Assembly (NCBI RefSeq): GCF_000210295.1
Contig: NC_026741.1
Coordinates: forward strand, 1,488,001 to 1,552,000
Length of the DNA stretch: 64,000 bases
Direction of reading: 5' to 3'
Origin: Trypanosoma brucei gambiense DAL972
Taxonomy: Eukaryota > Euglenozoa > Kinetoplastea > Trypanosomatida > Trypanosomatidae
Of this stretch, positions 41,033 through 49,630 are shown one piece after another (position 1 is the stretch's first letter; every line of letters starts with the position of its first letter). The notes beneath the pieces were generated by a model. The model ran no database searches. It was not told where the DNA came from and saw nothing but the letters and a program-made list of their open reading frames with translations. The translations under genes were made by a program, and so were the position numbers.

Positions 41033-42451
41033 ATGGACAAAGCAAGGCCGTTTGAGTATGTTTACAGGCTGACTGCGAATACGATAGAGGAGTTGAGTTA
41101 CGGTGAAGCTGTATATGATCGACAGGTGCTTCTGAATGAGTCTTGGCGTTCCTATGCCACGCGGAAAGGCCGACTTGATGAGCTAGAGAGAGAACGTGTC
41201 AAGTGGATCACGCGAACATGGGAAGAAGAAGAAGAAGTTAGGGTCCGACAACGCGAGGTACTTGATAGAGCAGAAGCCGAAGGTGAGAAGGAAATTGCCA
41301 GAAGGGAGGAAAAATTGAGGCAAAGGAAGCAGCAGTCAAATAAAATGGTTGAACATCTAATGGCGCATGAGGAGCGGCTGCACTCTAGTAGGATACCTTG
41401 CCGTCATAACCTGTTCGTTGACTTTGACGACTTTCAGCAACTGAAGTTCAATCTAGAGAGAAGTGTTGTCTCTACAGCGGAGAATTTTTTGAGAGTTATT
41501 TCTTGTATTGGTGAAGAGGGTTTGTTTGAGGGGTTGCTTATAATGGGAGAATATGACAATCTATATCATTCTATGAGGTTGGCCGATAGACTACGGCGGG
41601 AGGAAGAAGAGCGTCGAAGACTAGAGGAAGAGAGATTGCGCGCAATCGAAGAGCAGAAAAGACTTGAAGAAATGCGCCAGAGGGAACTTGAAGAGGCTGA
41701 GCGGTTGAGAAAGGAGGCAATGGATCAAGCCAAACTGATTGAGCGGAAACGACGCGAAGAGGAACGTCGTGCAAGAGCAAGGGCAACCAGGGAAAAGTCA
41801 AAACAACGAGCTTCGCATGAGAACCAGGCGCAGGAGGTATCCCTAGAGCAGACGGCGACCATCACCGATGCTCCGAGATTAGCTGAAAATTCTTTGATCG
41901 ACGAAGTCAAGCCTGTTGGAGAGTGCAATGATTCTCGAATACCCGAAGGAGAAAACATAACAGAGATGATCAGCAGTGGGTGTTCCATGTTAACAGCAGC
42001 TGGTGACGTTTGCTGTGTTTTAAGTGTTGACAAAGAGCTGATGAAGTCAACATGTGTTTGCCAGAATGGCATTTGGGGAGAAGCGGCTATTGAGGGTAGC
42101 GTATCAAATATGTTGGGCTGGGAAGTTGGTGATGAGACGTCGTTGATTTTTGCGTCTGAGAAACTTTACAGGCCCTTTCCCGACTCCCTTGATGATTATT
42201 GTCTTCTGTGTGTGGAAGAACTCCGTGGCAGTGATTTCGGAAATTTCTGTACCTCACTTGATTCATCTTCATCACTCAATGAATCGCTGATTATGCTTCC
42301 CCTCCAAACCCCGGACTCTGAGGTGCCTCGCTACGTTTTCGTCATTTGCCGACAAAGCGGTGATTTGTTCGATCGGAAAGAACTAGAGACAGCTGCCAAA
42401 ATAGTCTGGGAGCTCGGTAAGGCGATCCCTTCCCCTCACGGAGGTAGCTGA
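41033..42451 (+). CDS. Coiled-coil protein with C-terminal globular domain
   Basis: A 472-aa hypothetical. Two long charged coiled-coil stretches are visible, at about 45-130 (ERERVKWITRTWEEEEEVRVRQRE) and about 180-265 (repeated EE-RRRLEEERLR heptads). A linker follows, then a cysteine-containing globular part from about 320 to the end (GDVCCVLSVDKELMKST, MLGWEVGDETSLIFASEKL, LIMLPLQTPDSEVPRYVFVICRQSGDLFDRKELETAAKIV). The last segment has the rhythm of a GAF-type sensor domain, which is a tentative reading. No membrane span. A cytoskeletal or flagellar role would be usual for such proteins, but nothing proves it. The in-frame GTG at 41021 is rejected. Confidence 0.75.
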   Translation: MDKARPFEYVYRLTANTIEELSYGEAVYDRQVLLNESWRSYATRKGRLDELERERVKWITRTWEEEEEVRVRQREVLDRAEAEGEKEIARREEKLRQRKQQSNKMVEHLMAHEERLHSSRIPCRHNLFVDFDDFQQLKFNLERSVVSTAENFLRVISCIGEEGLFEGLLIMGEYDNLYHSMRLADRLRREEEERRRLEEERLRAIEEQKRLEEMRQRELEEAERLRKEAMDQAKLIERKRREEERRARARATREKSKQRASHENQAQEVSLEQTATITDAPRLAENSLIDEVKPVGECNDSRIPEGENITEMISSGCSMLTAAGDVCCVLSVDKELMKSTCVCQNGIWGEAAIEGSVSNMLGWEVGDETSLIFASEKLYRPFPDSLDDYCLLCVEELRGSDFGNFCTSLDSSSSLNESLIMLPLQTPDSEVPRYVFVICRQSGDLFDRKELETAAKIVWELGKAIPSPHGGS

Positions 42452-44079
42452 GCGACTTTTCCTCTTTTTTTTTACTATGCAGTGGTGAAGCATCCTTTTA
42501 ACTTGCTGTTTTAATATGTAACTGCTATTGTTTGACAGAATGTTCGTTGGAAAGCTTCAATTGTGATCTGAGCGATTTTCTTTTTTTAAAAAAAAAGAGG
42601 GCTTCTTCATTGGTAAGATTCCTTGTGATCATGTGAGGGCTCGGAGCAATGCATCTGTGCATCCGCTGCTACTGGTATTATCATCGTTAGTGATGTGTTA
42701 GGTTACGCCTTTACTGTAGTGGAGTGCCAGTTGTAAAAAAAAATTATTTACATATGGAAGTGGTGGCTTTTGATGTCGTTATTTGGATCGTCAAGAACTT
42801 AGAACCTTTCGTCTTTACAAGGAAAGAACAAAACTGTTGTACGTTCTAGCGTTGATACCCGTTCAAGGGTGTGCTAAGTTGTGACGGCGCTTCATTTCCT
42901 ATTTCTCTTTTCTTTGGTGGTTTTTGTTAGAGTCCTTCGGTCGGGAATACAGTGAGAACAAGACCGCTCCGTTTGGGCGTCTTATTTGTTTGAGTTCCAC
43001 TGTCTTCCGTTTTACACTTGTGTTCCGGAAAATGAGAATAGCGACCATGCGTAAAATGTGACGATGCGGAAGAAAAGGGTGGCTCTGCTTTACCGTTTTT
43101 TTTATTTGTACCTGTTTTTCTTGTCCGTAGTGCTTCTCAGAAACTGAAGTATAACGGCGGAGGAGAGCATCGGGATGCAGAATATTTTCATGCATAGTGG
43201 ACCATCGAAAGTACACGTTCAATTGCTTTCTTTGTTCAGTCTCTGCTATGGGATCAAAGACACGATGTGGGGTTGAAGGAAGCATGTGAACAGTGTCGTT
43301 GTGTATTCTTAGGCTCTGTTTTCTGACTCATGAAGGTGAAATAAACTGGGGAGGATTCTCTGATATTTTTTTTATTTTTATGTCAGAGGGGTGCATGTGT
43401 GCATGGGGAGCAATTACTTTTTTAAAAGAAAAATGTGTGGTGGGAGTCCAATGTTGTGTTTTCAGGGTACCACATTTTCCCCGGTACAGGATGTTTTGTG
43501 CACCCCTTGTGTTTGCTTGAACTTTCGGTTGAGATATGTAGATTTCGTCGGGGAAGAGTGTGCATTCTCCTCGTGCTCGTGTATGCGTCGGTTTTACAGT
43601 ACCGTTTGTTGGCATCAAAGGTATTGTTGAATGCGGTGAGCAGGTTTAGGCTAAGTAGGTGATGTATGTATTACGAATATGGAATGGGACGTTGGGGGAA
43701 CCCCCTTACCCTTTTTGTTTCCTTTCATTTTTCTGCAAAGTTCTTTTTCGATATGTGTATTTGGTCTGTAGATATACCGTTGAAATATTTTCACTTGTTG
43801 TTTCGGCATGAAGTTGGAGTCACCACACTTCGCAGCGGATACAAGCAGCATGGGTTGCCGTTTCTCTTGTTGGTATTTGACGGATTTTCACCAGCGCTTT
43901 TCTTCCTGCAATTAGGTGTTTCCACATTTGTTCTAACGACATGTGTCGCTTATTCCCACCTATTTGTGAAATCATACCCATATTAATGCTGTTTTTGTAT
44001 TGTATTCCCTTCTCCTTTGGACTTACCTTTAACTGGTGGTTTAGTATTGTTCTTTTCAGAGAAAGATCTGTGGCCACAC
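42452..44079. other. Intergenic spacer, 1.6 kb
   Basis: It contains T- and A-runs (42466-42473, 42580-42597) and T-rich stretches near 43370-43382 and 43700-43745. A 106-codon hydrophobic ATG frame at 43666-43986 is open but reads mostly T-rich sequence and overlaps the likely leader region of the kinase, so it is not called. No RNA gene was seen. Confidence 0.6.
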
Positions 44080-45135
44080 ATGCCACCCAAACGACCCAAG
44101 TTGGAGAGTCTTTGCTTAACACCTTCTGAGAAGGCAGTATCGATAACGGACACTTTAACACTAGTTGTGAAAGGCGATGGTGGGGCTGAAGTGCGCGTGA
44201 AGGCGAGCGGCATCGCGTCAGCTTCACCCGCCACATCTGAAGCTGCCGATGTCAAGCTTGATCCATGTGTTGAAGTTGACAAAATAAAATTTGAGGATCT
44301 TCAGACGCGTCATGTTTTAGGTAAGGGATCGCAGGGTAAGGTGAAACTTGTGCGCCACCGTCCGACAGGTAAAACGTATGCTCTGAAATATATCCACCTC
44401 GATGGTGACACTGATAATATGCGTGAAGCCCTCGAATCCGAGTTGAGACAGGTTAGGGCCGTGAGACACAGGAATGTTGTTACGTCATATGAGGCGTATT
44501 TTCGAGAAGGAAGGCTTTACATTGTGCTAGAATACATGGACGCTGGAAGCATGGCAGACATCTTGAAACGGCGGTCCAATCATTTTACGGAAGAAATGTT
44601 AGCCTACGTCGCTAGAGAGCTGCTTTACGGTGTTGAGCACCTTCATTCACTGAAAATGATACATCGTGACATCAAGCCTGTGAATGTTCTGGCGAACTCC
44701 TACGGTGAAGTTAAGATAGCAGATTTCGGTGTGGCAAAGAAGCTCTCCGATGGGGGTGAGGGGACGATGTCTGCACAAGGTTCAGTTATATATATGAGCC
44801 CTGAAAGGATTAATGGGGAATTATATTCCTTTAGCAGCGACATATGGAGTGTAGGACTGACGATAGCGGAGTGCGCACTGGGGGTATACCCCTTTACGTC
44901 CCTGAAGAACAATATTTTTGATCTACTCCAGGCTATTGCTACGCGAACCGCGTCAATTGACTGGAAATCGACCGGTCGCGAACATAGTGCTCAGCTTATT
45001 GATTTTGTAAACCACTGTCTTCTCCCTGCCGCCTCTCGGCCGTCAGCGAGGGAATTGCTACAGCATCCGTTGATTCAGGTAGCGGAGGGTGTAAGCGCTT
45101 CTGACGCAGGAAGATGGTTCACCACAGTATCCTGA
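44080..45135 (+). CDS. MAP kinase kinase (STE7-type protein kinase)
   Basis: A 351-aa kinase with one catalytic domain (about 75-340) and a basic N-terminal tail. Motifs: Gly-rich loop GKGSQGKV from G81, ATP lysine K103 (ALKY), catalytic loop HRDIKPVN with D197, DFG at 215-217 and SPE in place of APE (YMSPERI, typical of MAPKKs). The activation loop between DFG and SPE has Thr/Ser residues (EGTMSAQGS) in the place where a MAPKKK would phosphorylate. The segment [17 protein letters not shown] also fits the STE7 group. It should act in the cytoplasm to activate a MAP kinase; which one is unknown. The start is ATG at 44080; the frame upstream reaches only a TTG. Confidence 0.92.
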   Translation: MPPKRPKLESLCLTPSEKAVSITDTLTLVVKGDGGAEVRVKASGIASASPATSEAADVKLDPCVEVDKIKFEDLQTRHVLGKGSQGKVKLVRHRPTGKTYALKYIHLDGDTDNMREALESELRQVRAVRHRNVVTSYEAYFREGRLYIVLEYMDAGSMADILKRRSNHFTEEMLAYVARELLYGVEHLHSLKMIHRDIKPVNVLANSYGEVKIADFGVAKKLSDGGEGTMSAQGSVIYMSPERINGELYSFSSDIWSVGLTIAECALGVYPFTSLKNNIFDLLQAIATRTASIDWKSTGREHSAQLIDFVNHCLLPAASRPSARELLQHPLIQVAEGVSASDAGRWFTTVS

Positions 45136-45491
45136 TTCATTTTCTATTCTGTAACGATATGTGAGGTTCATGCTATCTTATATCTGATGGTTTAACATTA
45201 GTGGTCAAAAAAAGTGTTAGGTACCATCGCAAAGCTCAATTTCCCCCGTGTTCGCTCTTTGCAACTTCTTTTGAATTTCCGCCTTGTTGCCCTCACGGTT
45301 CAAGATTTATGTAGCTATAAGTGCTTACCCCATATATATGCATATATATATATATATATATATATAATTCTAGAGTTACTCGTAATATCTTTTTTGTATT
45401 GTACCTTTTTTCCTTAAATATTTTATTACTGTTATATGTAGCGGTCTGTACTTACCTTCCTCTGCATTGTGTTTTGTTTCGATGTAGTGGC
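45136..45491. other. Spacer with (TA)n before the DRC12-like gene
   Basis: It contains (AT)n at 45342-45366 and T-rich sequence at 45388-45430. Likely acceptor AGs are near 45440 and 45486. The 57 upstream codons in frame are TA-repeat artefacts (alternating Tyr/Ile). Confidence 0.7.
45342..45366. repeat. (AT)n microsatellite
   Basis: About 25 nt of AT dinucleotides in the leader region of the DRC12-like gene. Confidence 0.95.
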
Positions 45492-45989
45492 ATGCCCCCA
45501 AAGGATAACAGAAAAGTTACAAAGACAGAAAACGATTTTGCGGAGGAGGATCAGCAAATAAATGATGAAATTGTGAGAGCCAAGTTGCGGTTGGCAGCAC
45601 TGGAGGCCGTTCATGCGGATCGTTTGGAGGAAATTGCGATGCTTAAGCGATCGCGCGATGATCTCTTGTCTACCTTTGAAAAGTGTGAGGGTGACGCAAA
45701 CGCAGCAACTGAGGATAGACTTGATATTTTGACTGATTTTACGCGTCAGTACAAGAACGACGAAAAGTTTAAGATTGAAATTGCTACTAGGATGGATGCC
45801 ACACTCAATCGCTTGGCAGAAGAGAAGTTGAAACTTGTCGAAGAACTAAAGAAGACGAAGACTGAGTTTGAAGAGGCTATTGCTCAGGTTAAGGCAGAGT
45901 GCGAGACCCTTTATTCCCGTATTGCTGACATGGAGAGAGAGTTCGATACGATAATGATGGAAACAAAATCTGGAGATTCGACCCAGTAG
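45492..45989 (+). CDS. Coiled-coil protein resembling DRC12 / CCDC153
   Basis: A 165-aa protein that is almost entirely coiled coil after a basic MPPKDNRKV start. The order of landmarks matches dynein regulatory complex subunit 12 (human CCDC153, which also begins MPPK): an N-terminal helix RLAALEAVHADRL, then a LTDFTRQYKND block corresponding to the 'ML..MSRQY' block, a long helix KLKLVEELKKTKTEFEEA, and a terminal IADMEREFDTIM corresponding to 'MADMEAKYEEIL'. If correct it is part of the axonemal nexin-dynein link of the flagellum. Coiled coils align easily by chance, so the family call is tentative. The gene itself is well supported. Confidence 0.65.
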   Translation: MPPKDNRKVTKTENDFAEEDQQINDEIVRAKLRLAALEAVHADRLEEIAMLKRSRDDLLSTFEKCEGDANAATEDRLDILTDFTRQYKNDEKFKIEIATRMDATLNRLAEEKLKLVEELKKTKTEFEEAIAQVKAECETLYSRIADMEREFDTIMMETKSGDSTQ

Positions 45990-47087
45990 TTTATTTGAAA
46001 TACATTTGACGACAAGCGCCCTTGTGTCAAGTCAATTCTTTGGCGAAGTGGTCTTCATCCTTTTGCCCGGTTGACATATTCACGTTTTAACGTAAAACAC
46101 TCACGACTATATTGCTGACGTTTACTCCGTCGGTTCGCTATTCCCAGCCGCATCGCGGAATATACAACATAAACAACAGCTGTGGTAGCTTCGAGGCATC
46201 ACTGGATGCCAGTTCCTTTCTGGAGTGTTACTGCTGTTAATGGATAGCTTGGGGAGTCGTAAACCGAGGTAGTTACAAGTAGCTCGTCCGCTTCAGTGTG
46301 CTACTTTAAAATCTGTGGATTTATGATTTGAGAGACTGGGTGTGAAATAAGACGCTAAAGAGGAAGACACAACTTGTTTTCGTGTGGCTGTGGTGGGGTG
46401 ATGCCTTGGCAATGTGGGAAGGAGAAGTGTGTGGAAAGGCCGGGGGGGAAAGTGAGTGATCTCCGTAGACGTACCGCATGAGGCCTGAGTGTTAAGTGAA
46501 ATGACCAGTCACCGTGATCCAATTTTCAGGTGAACGGCCAAATGGCAGCTGGCACTCGTTGGGTGATGGACTGGTGGCATGAACTTATACTTCCGTAGCG
46601 GGTCTGGTTACTGGCAGTATGTTTTACATGGGGGTAATTTGTTTGCAGTACGGATGCGTGCTGGTTCTGACGGTTTGTGTGCTATTCATTTAGTATTGTT
46701 GGATTGGTCCTATAACTTCCCGGATCCTTTTTGTGGGGCTATGGTATAGTGGGCTGAAGGAGGAAGGTTGCCTGTGACACTCGAGATTGAAGTTGCACAA
46801 AAAATAGGAGCGCTGAACATGCAACAGTTTAGTGAGTCGTAGAAAACGGATATTTTACTCGAGGTGCTTACTAGGTATTGATGTAACTCTGTATTCAGTG
46901 CAACGACGATGCTAGTTAGTTGCTGATTAGATTTTGGTGGTTTGTCGTCGCCGAACGTCTTGCTGGGTTTTATGCATTCTCAATACTAATTTTCCCCCAG
47001 AATTTGCTCTTATTGCTTGCTCCGGATCACCTTCTTTTCTACGCATCAGTGCTTTTCTTTGCTTTTTTAAACGGAGGGCTTTCTGCT
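45990..47087. other. Intergenic spacer, 1.1 kb
   Basis: Mixed sequence with few long homopolymers. A T/C-rich stretch at about 47030-47070 precedes the cullin ATG. The AG at 47076 (cggagg context) or upstream AGs may accept the spliced leader. The hydrophobic frame from 46920 is a leader artefact. No other gene was seen. Confidence 0.6.
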
Positions 47088-49316
47088 ATGCTTGAGGAAG
47101 ACCTTGAGGCCATACGGCGTATGAAAGCCGATTTTGAGGCGATCGGCGAATTGACCGACAACGAGTTCAGGTCTGACACAACTATCAGTAAGCGTATGAA
47201 TCACTACAGCACTGTATACAATGCTGCCACGAGGATTACAGGTTATGATGACCCCCGTGACCCGATGGGTTCAGGTGCGGAGGAGCTCCTGTACGTAGAC
47301 TTTCAGGAGATGCTTACCCGTTACTTATTAAAACACTCCAACTTATCCGCCCCCTCAGAAATGGAGTTATTCGCCAGGATCCTAAAGGTGTGGGAGCGCT
47401 ACAAAGTAATGATGAAGTGGAACGTGAATGCTTTCGCATATCTCTCAAGGTTTTATATCGTCAACTTCTCTAAGCCTCCCCTTCGGCAGGTTGCTTTGAG
47501 GATATTTCATGAGCAAGTATTGAAGAAGTATGTGCCAACGGTAGTTCGGGTGACCCATGAACTGCTTACTGCTGAACGAAAAGGCGAGGGTGTAAACCGT
47601 GAGGACGTTCGTGAGGCTATAGAATTGCTTTCTTCAGTAACCGTTGAGCAACGCCAGGAAATATACAATGAACAGTTTTTGAAGCAGTACCTGGAACTGA
47701 CAAAGGACTACTATGTTGCGCTAGTGGCGGAGTGGGGCGAATCAAGCTCCCACACGGAACTCCTGCGGCAAATTGAAGGAGCATACAACGACGAAGATGT
47801 GAGATGTTCCTATTATTTCCCCCCGGAGGATAAGCGTGCCGTTATGGTTCAGGTGGAGGAGGTATTGTTGGATTCTAGCGTTGTGCTGGACAAATTACTG
47901 AAGTCAAAAGACGGTTTCATCGCCAAGCTAAAGAGCCGTGAGAAGAACCTTCTCAAACTCTACTACAACTTGTTGTCTAGACGTCAAAAGGCACTTGCGT
48001 GTCTAGCAGACTTGACGAGGGATGGGATAACCGCCGAAGGCAGCGAGAAACTTAGACAGTATGATAATAAGGAGAGAGATATCGACTTCAAATCGTGCGT
48101 TGTAGACATAATGAAACTTCAGGATGAGTTCCTGACGTTGTCATCAGAATGTTTTGACGGTGACACAACAATGCTAAAGGCTGTGAAGGAGGGCATAGAG
48201 CGGGTGTACGCTGATGGTGTTCGCCTAACGGAGACAGTGAAGCGTTTTGTGCCTATGAGCGAGCTACTGGCGCACTATGCTGACTCCATTATTCAAGGAA
48301 GCGGGTGCTCCTCTTCACAGGAGGAGGAGTTGGATAGGGTTATTACTGCCCTTTCGTATGTGACCGACCGTGACACTTTCCTTGCACATTCGCGTGATTT
48401 GCTCGCCCAGAGGATATTGTCCCCGAAAAAGAAGTTTGATGACAATATTGAGCGCTCATTTGCGCATCGGATTAGTCATTGCTGTGGTGTGTCTAGCACG
48501 TGCTATCTTGAGGGAATGCTTCACGACGTGGACGTTGCTGAGGGATTTAGGGCTGCAGATAAGCTGGAGGCGATGGGCGTGAAGCTTCCCTTCGCCTTCG
48601 ATGCGTTGGTGCTCAAGAAAGGGATTTGGCCACCACGGATCCACAGTGAAAATTTCACACCTCCCCCTATCATTTCCGAGGCTTTACATTCCTTCGAGGC
48701 GGCCTACCTTCAAGGCACTAGGGGGCGTGTGCTCACCTGGTCCTATTCTAACAGCAGTGGAGATGTACATGCTGCGTTCAAGAAGGGCCCAAAGACGCTG
48801 GTTATGCCCGGCTTGCAGTGTTGGGTGCTTTTAGCATTTAACGGCGCCAACCAACTAACGGTCGACGATGTGGTAGGGCGCTTTGGAATGACATTCGACG
48901 ATGCGAAGCCTGTGCTACTCTCCTTGGTGAAGGCATCCATCCTGATTAGGGAGTCGAACTTTCCAACTGTTTCCTTGCATGACATATTCATCGTGAACGA
49001 TAATTTTACTAGTAAACTAAAGAAGATGAAGATAGCAATGGGGAGGGACCAAAATATTGTTGCTGCCCAGAGTGAAGAGGTTGCACGGGAGGTCGAGGAG
49101 GACAGGAAGCCCGCTATAGACGCCTGCTTGGTTCGCATTATGAAGAGCCGTCGCGTCCTTGAGCATTCGATGCTCGTGGAGGAATGTAAGGAAAGACTGC
49201 TTCCAACGTTTTCCGCCGATCCTAAGTTGGTTAAGCAACGAATAGAGGAACTAATTCGTAAGGAGTTTATCGAACGTGATGCGAACACACCCGGGTTGTA
49301 CAGGTATGCCGCCTGA
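47088..49316 (+). CDS. Cullin, scaffold of a cullin-RING ubiquitin ligase
   Basis: A 742-aa cullin of normal length. The N-terminal helical repeats bind substrate adaptors. The cullin homology domain lies at about 370-600 (the segment starting LIRDLL-like, HRISHCCG). The C-terminal winged helix carries the neddylation lysine K686 in VRIMKSRRVLEH, matching 'IVRIMKMRKxLxH' of CUL1-4. The end, IRKEFIERDANTPGLYRYAA, mirrors CUL1's terminal YSYLA. This favours a CUL1-like, SCF-type scaffold, though subgroup assignment by eye is uncertain. The ATG at 47088 is chosen; the upstream 56 codons are T-rich leader. Confidence 0.93.
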   Translation: MLEEDLEAIRRMKADFEAIGELTDNEFRSDTTISKRMNHYSTVYNAATRITGYDDPRDPMGSGAEELLYVDFQEMLTRYLLKHSNLSAPSEMELFARILKVWERYKVMMKWNVNAFAYLSRFYIVNFSKPPLRQVALRIFHEQVLKKYVPTVVRVTHELLTAERKGEGVNREDVREAIELLSSVTVEQRQEIYNEQFLKQYLELTKDYYVALVAEWGESSSHTELLRQIEGAYNDEDVRCSYYFPPEDKRAVMVQVEEVLLDSSVVLDKLLKSKDGFIAKLKSREKNLLKLYYNLLSRRQKALACLADLTRDGITAEGSEKLRQYDNKERDIDFKSCVVDIMKLQDEFLTLSSECFDGDTTMLKAVKEGIERVYADGVRLTETVKRFVPMSELLAHYADSIIQGSGCSSSQEEELDRVITALSYVTDRDTFLAHSRDLLAQRILSPKKKFDDNIERSFAHRISHCCGVSSTCYLEGMLHDVDVAEGFRAADKLEAMGVKLPFAFDALVLKKGIWPPRIHSENFTPPPIISEALHSFEAAYLQGTRGRVLTWSYSNSSGDVHAAFKKGPKTLVMPGLQCWVLLAFNGANQLTVDDVVGRFGMTFDDAKPVLLSLVKASILIRESNFPTVSLHDIFIVNDNFTSKLKKMKIAMGRDQNIVAAQSEEVAREVEEDRKPAIDACLVRIMKSRRVLEHSMLVEECKERLLPTFSADPKLVKQRIEELIRKEFIERDANTPGLYRYAA

Positions 49317-49630
49317 TGTACGCCAGAGTCATTGCACAGTTCCTTCGAGACATATATTTAAATGACAGGCGGAAGAGCTCACGTGTGGTGCGAGATGTTG
49401 TGGAACGAAGGGGGACGGTCATAAACACGGACACCTCACATTTGTTTTACGGGCGAAGAGTCAAAATACATAATTGTCCGTGTGTGTGATTAACTCATTT
49501 GTCGTTGCGCTACTGGTGCACCCTCCCAACCATTCGGCGGCTTACATCTCCTTTCCCTTCCTTTTCCCCCCCCTCTTCTACAATGATCGTTGTCGTTGCT
49601 GTTACTAAACACTGCACTTCGCCAGCCGGA
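49317..49630 (+). promoter_or_regulatory. Spacer with strong pyrimidine tract and XPD splice acceptor
   Basis: A pyrimidine-rich tract at 49545-49580 is followed by no AG until 49624-49625. Trans-splicing there gives a leader of only five bases before the XPD ATG at 49631. This excludes the in-frame ATG at 49583 as a start. No gene lies in the spacer. Confidence 0.7.

Noticed and set aside
43666..43986. 106-codon hydrophobic frame before the MAP kinase kinase
   Set aside because: Mostly T-rich sequence, no charged flanks typical of membrane proteins, and it lies in the probable leader region.
46920..47087. Hydrophobic N-terminal extension of the cullin
   Set aside because: The frame begins at TTG and reads T-rich leader sequence; cullins lack such a segment.
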